A stretch of DNA of 64,000 nt from Gammaproteobacteria bacterium (GCA_009846005.1 VXYL01000054.1:89561-153560); one strand, 5' to 3'; numbered from the stretch's first letter, positions 1-10,394 are shown. The notes: generated by a model from the letters alone, not told the origin. A program made the numbers and translations.

Positions 1-1
1 C

Positions 2-1228
2 ATTCCCGGCATTCCCAACGCCCACTCCCATGCCCATCAAAGGCTGCTGGCCGGCCTCGCCGAGTCGGGCGCGGGCCGCGGCGACTTCATGCGCTGGCGC
101 GAGTTGATGTACCGCGCCATCGGGAATTTCGACCCGGACTCCTTCGAGGCGGTGGCGGCGTTGGCGTACATGGAGATGCTGAAGGCCGGCTACACGTCGG
201 TCGCGGAGTTCCACTACCTGCACCACGATGTGGATGGGTCTTCCTATTCGCAGCCGGCCGAGATGGGGCTGCGCTGCCTTGCCGCCGCCCGGGACACCGG
301 CATCGCCGTGACGCTCTTGCCTGTCCTCTATGCCTATGGCGGCTTCGGCGCATGTCCCCCAGACCCGGGACAGTCCCGATTCGTCTGTGACGCGGACGGA
401 TACATGGACATTTTCGTTGCGCTTTGCGACGCAGGGGAGCGCGTGTCGGGGCAGGGGGTCGGTTTCGCGCCGCATTCCCTGCGTGCGGTCGACGAAGGCC
501 TGATCCGGGACGTGCTGACCGCGGTGCGGCAGATCGAACCGGCTGCGCCTGCGCACATCCACGTCGCCGAGCAGCGTTCGGAGGTGGAAGCCTGTCTCGC
601 CTGGTGCGGTGCGCGTCCCGTGCAGCGCCTACTGGACGAAGTGGACATCGATTCCCGGTGGAACCTCGTTCATGCAACCCATATGAACGAGTCCGAGCGC
701 GAAGCGCTAGCGGCCACGGGCGCGACGGTCGTGGTATGCCCCACCACGGAAGCCAACCTGGGTGATGGCGTGTTTGGCGCCCGCGAGTGGCTGGAACTCG
801 ACGGCTCGTTCGCGGTCGGTTCCGATAGTCAGATTTCGATATCGCCCGCCGATGAACTCCGTCTCCTCGAATACGCGCAAAGGCTCGTGGCCGAGTCTCG
901 GTTGGTGCTGTTGCCGTCAGGGGGCGGTTCGGTGGGACGATTCCTGCTGGATTGCGCATGGGCGGGCGGCGCCGCGAGCCTCGGACAGCCGTGTGGCACC
1001 CTGGCGGAAGGCGCGCGGGCCGACGTCATCGTGTTGGACGAGGAGCATCCGGCCCTGGTAACGCGATCCGAAGACGACCTTCTCGATGCGTGGGTTTTCT
1101 CCGGCGGCCCGGGTTGCGTTCGCCATGTGTTCGTCGGGGGTCGGCAAGTTGTGGACGATCATCGCCACGTCAACGAGACCTCGATCATCAACCGCTACCG
1201 CGACGTTGCGGAGTGTCTGCTGCAATGA
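2..1228 (+). CDS. hutF: Formimidoylglutamate deiminase (5' truncated by window edge)
   Basis: Open frame from window start; amidohydrolase motifs NAHSHAHQR, HIHVAEQ, VHATHM, GSDSQISISPADELR; directly followed by hutH and hutG. Confidence 0.9.
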   Translation: MPGIPNAHSHAHQRLLAGLAESGAGRGDFMRWRELMYRAIGNFDPDSFEAVAALAYMEMLKAGYTSVAEFHYLHHDVDGSSYSQPAEMGLRCLAAARDTGIAVTLLPVLYAYGGFGACPPDPGQSRFVCDADGYMDIFVALCDAGERVSGQGVGFAPHSLRAVDEGLIRDVLTAVRQIEPAAPAHIHVAEQRSEVEACLAWCGARPVQRLLDEVDIDSRWNLVHATHMNESEREALAATGATVVVCPTTEANLGDGVFGAREWLELDGSFAVGSDSQISISPADELRLLEYAQRLVAESRLVLLPSGGGSVGRFLLDCAWAGGAASLGQPCGTLAEGARADVIVLDEEHPALVTRSEDDLLDAWVFSGGPGCVRHVFVGGRQVVDDHRHVNETSIINRYRDVAECLLQ

Positions 1229-2772
1229 GCGAAGCGAATCCAACGGTATCCATCGTACTGGGCAACGGCCCACTCGGCCTTGACGCGATGGGCGCCGCGT
1301 TGGATGGCCCAATCACGGTAACGCTTCATCCCGATGCGTCGGCGCGGACCCAAGCAGCACACAGCGTTTTGCTGAAAACCGTCGAGCAGGACGCCGCGGT
1401 CTACGGGGCCAACACCGGGTTCGGACGGCTTGCGTTGAGGCGCATTCCCGCCGAGGACCTGCGAACGCTGCAGCTCAATCTGGTGCGCTCCCACGCCGCA
1501 GGCGTCGGCGACCCCATACCGGATGGTGTGGTTCGGCTTGCCATTCTGCTGAAGCTGAACAGCCTGGCGGCGGGGCATTCGGGTGTGTCGAAAGAACTGC
1601 TGGACTTGATCGCGGGTTGCATCAACGAAGAGGTGCTGCCGGTGGTCCCTTCACAGGGCTCCGTTGGCGCTTCGGGCGATCTCGCGCCGCTGGCCCACAC
1701 GGCATTGGTGTATGTGGGACGCGGTGAAGCCCGATTCCGAGGCAGTGTCTTGCCGGGGGATGAGGCGTTGCGCGCCGCCGGTCTGGCGCCATTGGAACTC
1801 GGACCCAAGGAAGGACTGGATCTCATCAACGGCACGCAGATCTCCGTGGCCCAGGCGCTCACCGGACTGATCGATGCCCGGCGCAACCTGCAATCCGCCG
1901 TGGTGGTGGGCGCGTTGTCGACGGATGCGTTCCAGGCGACGGATGCCTATGCCGATCCGCGCCTCAACGCCCTCAAACCCCATCCCGGCCAGGTTGCCGT
2001 GGCGGCGGCACAGCGCGGGTTGTTGACGGGTAGCGCGATCCGTGCGTCGCACCGGGACTGCGATCGGGTCCAGGATCCGTATTCGTTTCGCTGCCAGCCC
2101 CAGGTCATGGGCGCATGCCTCGATCTTATCGACAACGCCGAGCAGACGTTGCTCCGGGAGGCCAACGCGATCACCGAGAACCCGTTGGTGTTCGGTGATG
2201 GCGCCGAGGTCGTATCCGGGGGTAATTTCCACGGCCAAGCCGTGGCGTTCGCCGCAGACATGCTGGCACTGGCCATTGCGGAGACCGGATCCCTATCGGA
2301 ACGCCGAACCGCCGCGCTCGTTACCGGGGAGTTGAGCAGCCTGCCCCCGTTCCTCATGCCGGATCCGGGTCTTCACTCCGGCTTCATGCTCGCCCACGTC
2401 ACGGCGGCTGCGTTGGCCAGCGAGAACAAGCAACTAGCCACGCCAGCCAGCGTCGACAGCATTCCCACGTCGGCGAACCAGGAGGACCACGTGAGCATGT
2501 CCGCGCACGGATCGCGACGTCTGGCTCGGATGAACGACAACGTTGCGGCCATCATCGCGATCGAGTGGCTGGCGGCCGCCACCGGGGTGGATCTGCTCCG
2601 TCCTCTGAACTCCTCGGCGAGCCTTGAGCAGGTTCTCGCGCTGCTGCGCGCAGAGGTCCCCAAACGAACGGCGGACCGGGAGTTCGCCCCCGACATCGCC
2701 GCCGCCCGGGAGCTTGTGGAAGCCGGCGTCCTTGCGGAGTTCGCGAGCGGATTGGCGTCTCGGAACCCGTGA
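1225..2772 (+). CDS. hutH: Histidine ammonia-lyase
   Basis: GSVGASGDLAPLAH (MIO Ala-Ser-Gly) motif; ATG at 1225 overlaps hutF stop (ATGA). Confidence 0.95.
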   Translation: MSEANPTVSIVLGNGPLGLDAMGAALDGPITVTLHPDASARTQAAHSVLLKTVEQDAAVYGANTGFGRLALRRIPAEDLRTLQLNLVRSHAAGVGDPIPDGVVRLAILLKLNSLAAGHSGVSKELLDLIAGCINEEVLPVVPSQGSVGASGDLAPLAHTALVYVGRGEARFRGSVLPGDEALRAAGLAPLELGPKEGLDLINGTQISVAQALTGLIDARRNLQSAVVVGALSTDAFQATDAYADPRLNALKPHPGQVAVAAAQRGLLTGSAIRASHRDCDRVQDPYSFRCQPQVMGACLDLIDNAEQTLLREANAITENPLVFGDGAEVVSGGNFHGQAVAFAADMLALAIAETGSLSERRTAALVTGELSSLPPFLMPDPGLHSGFMLAHVTAAALASENKQLATPASVDSIPTSANQEDHVSMSAHGSRRLARMNDNVAAIIAIEWLAAATGVDLLRPLNSSASLEQVLALLRAEVPKRTADREFAPDIAAARELVEAGVLAEFASGLASRNP

Positions 2773-3587
2773 CACCTGCTGACCTCTACGCCTGCGAGCG
2801 GGGGACCACCGCGCTGATTCTCTCCATACCCCATTCGGGACTGCTGCTCCCGGACGGCATGGCGGAGCGCCTGACGCCGGCTTCGAGGACGTTGCCGGAT
2901 ACCGACTGGCGGGTGGATGAACTCTACGACTTCGCGGCGGACTTGGGTGCCACCGTCCTGAGGGCGAACTACAGCCGCTACGTCGTGGACCTGAACCGGC
3001 CGCCCGACGGCGCATCCCTGTATCCCGGTCGCCCCGTTACCGGCATCTGTCCGTTGGAGTTGTTCAACGGCGAACCGATCTACCGAGGCGGGTGCGAACC
3101 CGACGCCCGCGAGATCGAGCGGCGACGGGTCACCTACTGGCAGCCGTTCCACGACCGGTTGGAGGCCGAGTTGGCAAGGGTAGGCGAACGCCTCGGACAC
3201 GCCATCCTCTACGACTGCCACTCCATCGCCCCGATCGTTCCCAGGCTGTTCGATGGCCGCCTTCCCGCGCTGAATCTCGGCACCAACCACGGTTTTAGTT
3301 GCGCTCACGCCATCCAGGATGTCGTCGTCGAACAGCTAGCGTCCAGCGGCTACGCCCATGCCGTCAACGGCCGCTTCATCGGCGGCTACATCACGCGCCA
3401 CTACGGCGAGCCTGAGCGGGGCCGGCACGTGCTGCAGATGGAGATTGCCCAGGATGCCTACATGGACGGGACGACACCCGAGTCCTACAACCCCCTGAAG
3501 GCCGTTGCGCTCAAGGCCAAACTGCGCCGCCTCCTCGGTTCGTTGACTGGTTTGGCGTCGAGCGAGGTGCTCGATCAAGTACACTGA
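2769..3587 (+). CDS. hutG: N-formylglutamate deformylase/amidohydrolase
   Basis: LILSIPHSGLLLP, VVDLNRPPDG, YDCHSI motifs; GTG start overlaps hutH stop (GTGA). Confidence 0.88.
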   Translation: MTPADLYACERGTTALILSIPHSGLLLPDGMAERLTPASRTLPDTDWRVDELYDFAADLGATVLRANYSRYVVDLNRPPDGASLYPGRPVTGICPLELFNGEPIYRGGCEPDAREIERRRVTYWQPFHDRLEAELARVGERLGHAILYDCHSIAPIVPRLFDGRLPALNLGTNHGFSCAHAIQDVVVEQLASSGYAHAVNGRFIGGYITRHYGEPERGRHVLQMEIAQDAYMDGTTPESYNPLKAVALKAKLRRLLGSLTGLASSEVLDQVH

Positions 3588-3615
3588 CCGGCCGCGAACG
3601 GATCCTGAGTAGGCG

Positions 3616-4674
3616 ATGGAGGAGCAAGACCCGGTCCCGACTCCGCGGATGCACTGGACCCGGCTCGTGCTGGGTCGGGGCCACCCGATCATCATCATTG
3701 GCGTGCTGGCCGCGGTTGGCGCTGCCATTTGCTGGTTCTCGCTCCAGAGAATCTCCTTGCTTACGCAAACGCCGACCCGTTACGAAATGGAATTGGAGGT
3801 CGCCACCGAGGGATGCGATGACCGCAGATTGGCGGTGTTCGGAGACATCGGCTCATTCGGTGCTTCGTACTTCGAATTCAGGTTCTTCGACGACGACGAC
3901 AGACCATTGTTCGTCGAAGGGTGCCGGGTGCGATCGATTCTTCTGCGAAGCAATCTAGATCTGCAGCCGGCGCGCTCTTGGGACGGCTCGCTGACGTTGG
4001 TCCGCGTAACGGGAATGGACCCGGATCTCCATATGGACCAAGCCAACGGGGAGGCGGGGCCTAGTCTGCCCCTAAATAGGGCGGAGACTTTCGGAGCTTC
4101 GATTGTCGGCAGCGACCTCAGTGTAATCAGTGGAGGCGACTCGACGGGGTCCGGACTTTCGTTTTTGAGGAGTGTCGACGAGGACATTCGACGCCGGGAT
4201 ACCGGACGAGCGCATATCCGCTATGAAGTCGCGTTCCATGAGAAGTGGCAGCCGATCCTCCTAACTTGGAGCTTTGAGATCCCTGAAAACGTAAGGACCT
4301 ATGTCAGTCTTCGGGGCCATCAGCGTTCTCCTCGATTGCCTGTGGGCCAAGATGGCCCGGCGGACGGCGGCCGGCCTGCGATGACATACGATGACCTGGA
4401 CATGTCCGTGTCCTTCAGGACGGACGAGGTGTTGCTCGTTCGGGGTCTGATGTCGGATTCGGGCGATGCCGTGAGCGTTTACGGCTATCTCCGGTTCGGC
4501 CTCGAGAATAGCGATGCGGAGAGTAAGCGGGAGAGCGGAAACGTCCGGTTCTCCGCGATCCTGGGCATCGGTATCGCGCTGATCGTCGAAGCCTTCGTGA
4601 TACTCCTTGCCCTTGGTGTCCGCGCGCTGGCGGCGAGGCTGGGTGTTGCCGGAAAGGCGGTTCCGGCGGACTGA
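3616..4674 (+). CDS. Hypothetical membrane protein with N- and C-terminal TM segments
   Basis: 352-aa ORF, hydrophobic segments near both ends, no family recognised. Confidence 0.65.
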   Translation: MEEQDPVPTPRMHWTRLVLGRGHPIIIIGVLAAVGAAICWFSLQRISLLTQTPTRYEMELEVATEGCDDRRLAVFGDIGSFGASYFEFRFFDDDDRPLFVEGCRVRSILLRSNLDLQPARSWDGSLTLVRVTGMDPDLHMDQANGEAGPSLPLNRAETFGASIVGSDLSVISGGDSTGSGLSFLRSVDEDIRRRDTGRAHIRYEVAFHEKWQPILLTWSFEIPENVRTYVSLRGHQRSPRLPVGQDGPADGGRPAMTYDDLDMSVSFRTDEVLLVRGLMSDSGDAVSVYGYLRFGLENSDAESKRESGNVRFSAILGIGIALIVEAFVILLALGVRALAARLGVAGKAVPAD

Positions 4675-4700
4675 TTCTGACGCCGCCAAGCCCACGTTTC

Positions 4701-4731
4701 GGCCGGACCCCGGGTGTGCGGGAGTCCGGCC
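4701..4731. terminator. Possible bidirectional terminator hairpin between convergent genes
   Basis: 8-bp inverted repeat ggccggac/gtccggcc in the convergent gap; no clear T-tract. Confidence 0.35.
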
Positions 4732-4746
4732 AATACGTGGCCTGAC

Positions 4747-5514
4747 TTAGGGCCGCGTCCCGTGGATGTCGTAGGGGAACATCGCGGGATCCGCGCCATG
4801 CGATGCAGCGAGACGGCGCATCCACTCCCTGTCGTCATCGACTCGGACGTCGTAAGAGGTGTCCTCGGTCGACGAGAGCCCTGTCAGGTAGCGCAAGGCA
4901 TCGACGGACGGCGGACTGCCCGCGAACAGGAGTACGGCCACTGCGACGAGGAAGTGTCGTTCGTCGACGGCGTCGCCGTGCAACTCGGCTTCGGCTCTTG
5001 CCAACTCCAGCAGTTCGCCCGTGTAGATTTCGTCCACCGACTCGAGGGGACACTCGGCGACCGGGTTGTCGTTGCGCCGCGCGCCACGCGCTCGTTCGCC
5101 TCTCGCCATCCATGCTTCGTGACGGTTGGCGCCGAACGTCACCTCGGCGTTCATGCCCAGAATCTCGACGGTGTCTTCCCGCACCTCCCGCGCGTCGAGC
5201 CCCAGCATCTCGAGCCATCCGGATACTGGCGGGCCGAGATCGAGGAAAGCAAGTGCGATGTGGAAATGGTCGCAGCGGGTGTCTCCGCGGTTCCGCGCCT
5301 CGGCCTCCGCCTTGGTGAGCAATGAGACGAGCCAAGGATGGCCCTCGACCCAATCCGGCCACAGGCCTGGTTGCAGTTGGTTGGTTGTGTTGGTCATTTC
5401 GTAGTCCTCGGTATGGAAGTACCGACGAGCCGACGAATAGGACTCACCCGTCTTGCGCATGCGTGCGCGTACCAGTCGTTTGAGGGAATTGCGCGCGGTC
5501 ATCGGTCTACCCAA
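4747..5514 (-). CDS. Stand-alone Clp N-terminal-repeat-like protein
   Basis: Two Clp-N-like repeats (LLTKAEAEARNRGDTRCDHFHIALAFLDL..LGLDAREVREDTVEIL and LLELARAEAELHGDAVDERHFLVAVAVLLF); no AAA+ domain. Start could be 5502. Confidence 0.6.
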   Translation of the reverse strand: MGRPMTARNSLKRLVRARMRKTGESYSSARRYFHTEDYEMTNTTNQLQPGLWPDWVEGHPWLVSLLTKAEAEARNRGDTRCDHFHIALAFLDLGPPVSGWLEMLGLDAREVREDTVEILGMNAEVTFGANRHEAWMARGERARGARRNDNPVAECPLESVDEIYTGELLELARAEAELHGDAVDERHFLVAVAVLLFAGSPPSVDALRYLTGLSSTEDTSYDVRVDDDREWMRRLAASHGADPAMFPYDIHGTRP

Positions 5515-5530
5515 TCAGCCCCGGGTCCGA

Positions 5531-5622
5531 CTTCCCCAGCAAGCCCGCCAGGGCGGGTTTACGATGACGCTTCGAGGACACACGCCCCCTTTACCTCCTT
5601 TTACTCGGCCTTGCTGGGGAAG
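5531..5622. repeat. 13-bp perfect inverted repeat (cttccccagcaag / cttgctggggaag) in a divergent intergenic region
   Basis: Arms 5531-5543 and 5610-5622 read directly. Confidence 0.7.
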
Positions 5623-5706
5623 GCCGGACGAGGTCAGGCGCGAAGCACGCTCGACCCGTACCATAGCAGACCTGATGAACTTCCGCGCCAGCGACTTCGG
5701 ACAAAG

Positions 5707-7284
5707 ATGACGACTTCCTACAACGGTATCGCGTTACCTGGCGAGTGGCCGCCTAGTGACATCGGCGTCGGCGACGATCCGTTGCCGGTTCCCTACCTGT
5801 CGAGTCCGCCGGCGGTCATTCCCGTGGATGTGGGCCGGCAGTTGTTCGTCGACGATTTCCTGATCGAGTCCACGACGCTAGAACGCGTCTACCACGCCGC
5901 CAAGGTCCACGACGCCGCGCCGGTGCTCTCGCCGGAGACCGAGTTGGAACTGAACCGCGGCCAATGCCCCGTCGCGGCGCCGTTCAACGACGGCGCCTGG
6001 TACGACCCGGCGGACGGCACCTTCAAGCTCTTCTACATGGCCGGTTGGTACGACGGCGCGGCAATGGCTATGAGCGACGACGGCATCAACTGGCGGCGCC
6101 CGAAACTAGACGCCGTCCCGGGCACGAATGCCGTGATCCCCCGCCCGCCGGATCATCTTCGAGACGGCGCGATGGTCTGGCTGGACCACGACGCCGCACC
6201 GGAAGAACGCTTCAAGATGTTCGTCTATTGGCGCTGGATCGGGCATCGCCAGGGCGGCAAGGTCTACACCTCGCCAGACGGTATTCGCTGGGCGGAACGC
6301 GGGATGACCTCGCCCAGCGGCGACAACACCACGTTTTTCTACAACCCGTTTCGGCGCAAGTTCGTGTTCAGCATCCGCCACAAATGGCAACGGCGCGCCC
6401 GGTCGTACCACGAACACGACGACTTTCTGCGCGTGTCCCCCTGGCGCGATGACGACCCCGTTCGTTGGGCTCGCACCGACCGCCTCGACCGGCCGGACCC
6501 GCTTGTCGGCATTGCGCCGCAACTCTACGACCTCAATGCCGTGGCCTACGAGAGTCTCATGCTCGGTGCGTTCGCGATCTTCCACGGGCCCGAGAACGAC
6601 CGCGCCGCCGAGTTGGGCCGCCCGAAAATCAACGACCTGCAGCTAGCCTACAGCCGCGACGGGTTCCATTGGCATCGGCCCCACCGGGAAGCCTTTATCG
6701 GCGCTAGCCGCCGGTGGGGAAGCTGGAACTACGGCTATATCCACGCGTCGGGCGGTGTCTGCCTAGTGGTTGGCGACGAACTGTGGTTCTACTACGGCGC
6801 GTTTTCCGGTCAGGGCTCCGTTTTCAAGCCCGGTGAATCTGGGGACTACCCCCACGACAACGCCATGTACGCCGGCGGCCACACGGGTCTTGCGACCCTG
6901 CGTCGCGACGGCTTCGCGTCCATGGAAACGGACGGGGAGGGCGAATTGGTGACGCGACCCCTCAAGTTTTCGGGCAAGTGTCTGTTCGTGAACATCGATG
7001 CGCCAGGCGGCGAACTGCGGGTCGAGGTGACCGATCAGCGCGGCAACGTCATCGAACCGTTTTCGCTCGCCAATTGCCGACCGGTGCGTGCCGACAGCAC
7101 GCGCGAACGCGTGGCGTGGAATGGCGGTGAATTGGCGACGTTGGCAGGCCGTGAGGTCCGGTTCCGTTTCCACCTGCGCCGCGGCAGGTTGTACGCGTTC
7201 TGGGTGAGTCCGTCGGATCGCGGCGTCAGCCGGGGTTTCGTCGCCGCCGGCGGCCCGGGCTTTTCGGGCCCGGTGGACGAGTGA
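5707..7284 (+). CDS. Glycosyl-hydrolase-like five-bladed propeller protein (GH32/GH43-like)
   Basis: VDVGRQLFVDDFLIE, FKLFYMAGWY, DDGINWRRP, YSRDGFHWHRP motifs; ATG 5707 preferred over the upstream extension. Confidence 0.65.
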   Translation: MTTSYNGIALPGEWPPSDIGVGDDPLPVPYLSSPPAVIPVDVGRQLFVDDFLIESTTLERVYHAAKVHDAAPVLSPETELELNRGQCPVAAPFNDGAWYDPADGTFKLFYMAGWYDGAAMAMSDDGINWRRPKLDAVPGTNAVIPRPPDHLRDGAMVWLDHDAAPEERFKMFVYWRWIGHRQGGKVYTSPDGIRWAERGMTSPSGDNTTFFYNPFRRKFVFSIRHKWQRRARSYHEHDDFLRVSPWRDDDPVRWARTDRLDRPDPLVGIAPQLYDLNAVAYESLMLGAFAIFHGPENDRAAELGRPKINDLQLAYSRDGFHWHRPHREAFIGASRRWGSWNYGYIHASGGVCLVVGDELWFYYGAFSGQGSVFKPGESGDYPHDNAMYAGGHTGLATLRRDGFASMETDGEGELVTRPLKFSGKCLFVNIDAPGGELRVEVTDQRGNVIEPFSLANCRPVRADSTRERVAWNGGELATLAGREVRFRFHLRRGRLYAFWVSPSDRGVSRGFVAAGGPGFSGPVDE

Positions 7285-7348
7285 TTAGCGGACCGGCTTT
7301 GGGGGCGCTCGCATGGCCAAATCCATAACCCGTTGAATCGCTTGGCTC

Positions 7349-7373
7349 GTAGGGGCGACCCTTGTGGTCGCCC
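7349..7373 (+). repeat. REP-like hairpin, stem type B (GTAG-GGGCGACC-CTTGT-GGTCGCCC)
   Basis: Sequence read directly; intergenic. Confidence 0.85.
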
Positions 7374-7402
7374 GCGCCGGGCATGCTGGCTTGCTGAACA
7401 AC

Positions 7403-7427
7403 GGGACGGGACAAGCCCGTCCCCTAC
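7403..7427 (-). repeat. REP-like hairpin, stem type A (GTAG-GGGACGGG-CTTGT-CCCGTCCC)
   Basis: Inverted partner of 7349-7373; intergenic. Confidence 0.85.
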
Positions 7428-7457
7428 GGTCCGTGGCCCCGGTCGTGCTGTGGGGAG

Positions 7458-8903
7458 CTAGAAAGGGTCTTTTCTCTCGATCCGGTAGACGTAGGCCAAG
7501 TCGCAGGGCTTGTCCTTCGGCCTTTGGATCTCGAGGCCGTTCTCGCCGAGGCTCCACGTCAGTTGTTCGTCGGACCCCAACATGGTCACGGACTGGATCT
7601 CGCCTGCGTTCAATCGCCGCAGCGATTTGATGGTGGAAATCTCTTCGGGCCAGCCTAGGCAGGTGGCGTAGATGCAACTGTCGGTGCAGGTGAAACGGTA
7701 GTCCTCCGCCGTGTATTCCACCTCGTGGCGTTCGCTGAACATGCCGCTCTCGGTCATTTCCGTCGGACCCTCGCCGGACGCGACCCACGGCGTCGTGCCG
7801 TAGATCGCCTCGCCGTTGACCTTCAGCCAGTTCCCCATGGCAACGAGTCTCTCCTTGGCTTCGTCCGGAATAGTGCCGTCCGCCTTCGGCCCGACATTGA
7901 GGAGTAGGTAGCCGTTCTTGCTGACGTTGTCGACGAGGTTGTGTACCAATGCGCTCGCATTCTTGAAGCCCGCATCGGAGACGAACGACCAGGCCCCCTG
8001 GTCGTCGATTGACGTGTCCGTGATCCAGTCGTAGTAGGTGAGGCGGTCCATGCGACCGAGTTCGTAGTCGACCAGGGCGACGCCGGGGACAAGGTCATGG
8101 GTTTTGTAGGTGACGGCTAGCTCCGTTCCCCACTCCTGCTCCTTGTTGTAGTAGTCCGCCAGCATCTTCTTCTTGAAGTCCTCCTGCACGAAGTTCAATC
8201 CGAAGTCGAACCACATCAGATCGGGCCGGTAACTCTCGACAACCTCGTCGATCTTGGCGCGCCAGAAGTCGTGGAACTCCCGGCCCGGGCGGTCTTGTAG
8301 CAGCCACTCGCTGCGTCGGTCGTCCGCGCCGCCGCCCAGTCCATCGAGGTTGTGCATGGGCCCGTAGAGTCCGGCGAACTCGGGGTTGGACACATCGCAA
8401 TCACGCCGCCAGTGGGGAAAGAACCACCACTGCTCGAAGTGGTGGAAGGCGGTCATGAAGCGCAGTCCCTGGCCGCGGATCGCCTTTTCCAGTTCGCCGA
8501 CGACATCCCGCTTGGGCCCCATTCGCGCGGCGTTCCACTCGTTCACGGTGCTATCCCAGAGGGAGAACCCGTCGTGGTGCTCGGCGACCGGTCCCGCGAA
8601 TTTCGCCCCGGCCGACTTGAACAGCTCCGCCCATTCCTCGGCATCGAACTTCTCGGCGGTGAACCGGGGAATGAAGTCCTTGTAGCCGAACGCCGACGCG
8701 CCCCCGTAGGTCCGCTCGTGATGGTCGTATTGCGAGTTTCCGGGACGGTACATGTTGTGCGGATACCAGGTGCCGTTGGGTCCGCACGCAGGGACGCTGT
8801 AGATGCCCCAATGGGTGTAGATCCCGAACTTCGATTCGCGCAGCCACTGCGGCGTTCTGTGGTTCTTGAGCGATTGCCAGGTGGGTTCGTATTGCTTGTC
8901 CAT
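7458..8903 (-). CDS. Alpha-L-fucosidase (GH29)
   Basis: WLRESKFGIYTHWGIYSVPA, EHHDGFSLW, DLMWFDFG, GYLLLNVGPKADGTIP motifs. Confidence 0.93.
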   Translation of the reverse strand: MDKQYEPTWQSLKNHRTPQWLRESKFGIYTHWGIYSVPACGPNGTWYPHNMYRPGNSQYDHHERTYGGASAFGYKDFIPRFTAEKFDAEEWAELFKSAGAKFAGPVAEHHDGFSLWDSTVNEWNAARMGPKRDVVGELEKAIRGQGLRFMTAFHHFEQWWFFPHWRRDCDVSNPEFAGLYGPMHNLDGLGGGADDRRSEWLLQDRPGREFHDFWRAKIDEVVESYRPDLMWFDFGLNFVQEDFKKKMLADYYNKEQEWGTELAVTYKTHDLVPGVALVDYELGRMDRLTYYDWITDTSIDDQGAWSFVSDAGFKNASALVHNLVDNVSKNGYLLLNVGPKADGTIPDEAKERLVAMGNWLKVNGEAIYGTTPWVASGEGPTEMTESGMFSERHEVEYTAEDYRFTCTDSCIYATCLGWPEEISTIKSLRRLNAGEIQSVTMLGSDEQLTWSLGENGLEIQRPKDKPCDLAYVYRIERKDPF

Positions 8904-8927
8904 GGGGTCCTCTTTTTCGAATGCAGG

Positions 8928-10394
8928 CTATGTCAGTACGTCGACGACCTTGGTGTAGATGGTGTAGCCGGCGAACGCGATGTACATGGCCGACGCGAGC
9001 ACCATGAACACGATGTTGATCCATCCGGGTCGCGCGGACTTCGGCAGCTTGGTGAGATTCATGTAGAGGATCATCGGCACGTAGACGGCCATCACGAATC
9101 CGCTCATGAGCGCGGCGATGAATAGGAAGTCGAGTCCGGCGATGTCGTACCGGCCGAAGAACCAGACGCTGAACACGCCGATGACCATGGTCGTCCCGAC
9201 GAGAACCAGGTACCACTGTTCGAGCTTCAGCCATCGTCCGAACTTGAAGTTCGTATGGAGAAGGTCGGCGAAGATGCGGCTGCCGCCATCCACCCCGCCA
9301 AGCTGGGTGCTGAACAGGGCCGCCATTCCCACGATGAGAAACAGGTACCGGCCGAAGGTCCCCATGCTCTGTTCGAGGATGGACGCGAGATCCCATACGA
9401 GGCTCGCGCGGTCGGGTACGAGGCCGATGGGATGCAGGACGGCTAGGGCGCCGAAGATGAACAGGAACATGGTGAAGCTGCCGAGCAGCCAGAAGAACAG
9501 CGTCTGATCGAGCACCACGTAGCGGAACCAGTCCTTGAAGCGGCGCCGGTTCTCGGGCGTTTCCGCGTAGAGGTAGCCGGTGTCCATCTCCTTGATCTCG
9601 TGCTTGTGGGCGGGACTCATGAGCGACGGCATGAGCGCGCCCATGCCGATGTTCTTCTCGCGGAGGTAGTAGGCGTAGTACAGGTTGCCGAGGCCGCCCG
9701 CCCCGGCGAAGACCACCGCGCCGAAGAAGCGGTTGAAGGTCAGTTGGTCGCGGACCGACCCGTCGTCGGCCAGGACGTCCACGGGGAAGTCCGGAAAGCT
9801 GAAGAAACTGATGAGACCGTTCCACATCTCCATGAATATCTCGACCGACCCGATCTCCCACACGACGTAGATGAGGCCGACGACGATGACGAGGATCAGA
9901 CCCATGATGCAGCGTTCCACGGCCGTGTAGATCACCTTGGGGCCGAACAGGATGGCGGCGACCAAGGCGAACACGATGGCGGTCCACAGCCACGGCGGAC
10001 TGTGGTGCCCCGGTCCGAAGATGAGGTCGCGCAGCGCGATGCCGGTCTCGCGCGCCCACCCGGGCAGGAACTTGCCCACGACGATGACGAACACGAACGC
10101 GTACACGGTGAGCTTGACGACCCGGGCCATGCCGGTGAAAGGACTTTCGCCGGTGACGATCGACCAGCGGCCGATCTCGATGTTGACCCATAGCTGAAGG
10201 AAGATGCCGATGGCCGCCGCCCAGAGTAGCTGCGCGCCGACCACGGAGGTGATCCAGGGCCACATGATCAGTTCGCCGGAACCGATGGCGAGACCGGCGA
10301 TCACGACGCCGGGCCCGATCATCTTCAGCATCGGCTTGTCGCGATCGGGTAGGTCCGCTTCCTTGAGAGGCTGGATCGGAATTTGCATGGGCAC
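8928..10394 (-). CDS. Nramp-family transporter-like membrane protein
   Basis: About 12 TM segments; MIGPGVVIAGLAIGSGELIMWPWI start. Confidence 0.75.
   Translation of the reverse strand: MPMQIPIQPLKEADLPDRDKPMLKMIGPGVVIAGLAIGSGELIMWPWITSVVGAQLLWAAAIGIFLQLWVNIEIGRWSIVTGESPFTGMARVVKLTVYAFVFVIVVGKFLPGWARETGIALRDLIFGPGHHSPPWLWTAIVFALVAAILFGPKVIYTAVERCIMGLILVIVVGLIYVVWEIGSVEIFMEMWNGLISFFSFPDFPVDVLADDGSVRDQLTFNRFFGAVVFAGAGGLGNLYYAYYLREKNIGMGALMPSLMSPAHKHEIKEMDTGYLYAETPENRRRFKDWFRYVVLDQTLFFWLLGSFTMFLFIFGALAVLHPIGLVPDRASLVWDLASILEQSMGTFGRYLFLIVGMAALFSTQLGGVDGGSRIFADLLHTNFKFGRWLKLEQWYLVLVGTTMVIGVFSVWFFGRYDIAGLDFLFIAALMSGFVMAVYVPMILYMNLTKLPKSARPGWINIVFMVLASAMYIAFAGYTIYTKVVDVLT

Noticed and set aside
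8551-10263. 570-aa minus-strand ORF overlapping the Nramp-like and fucosidase genes
   Set aside because: Arg/His-rich translation typical of an out-of-frame high-GC ORF.
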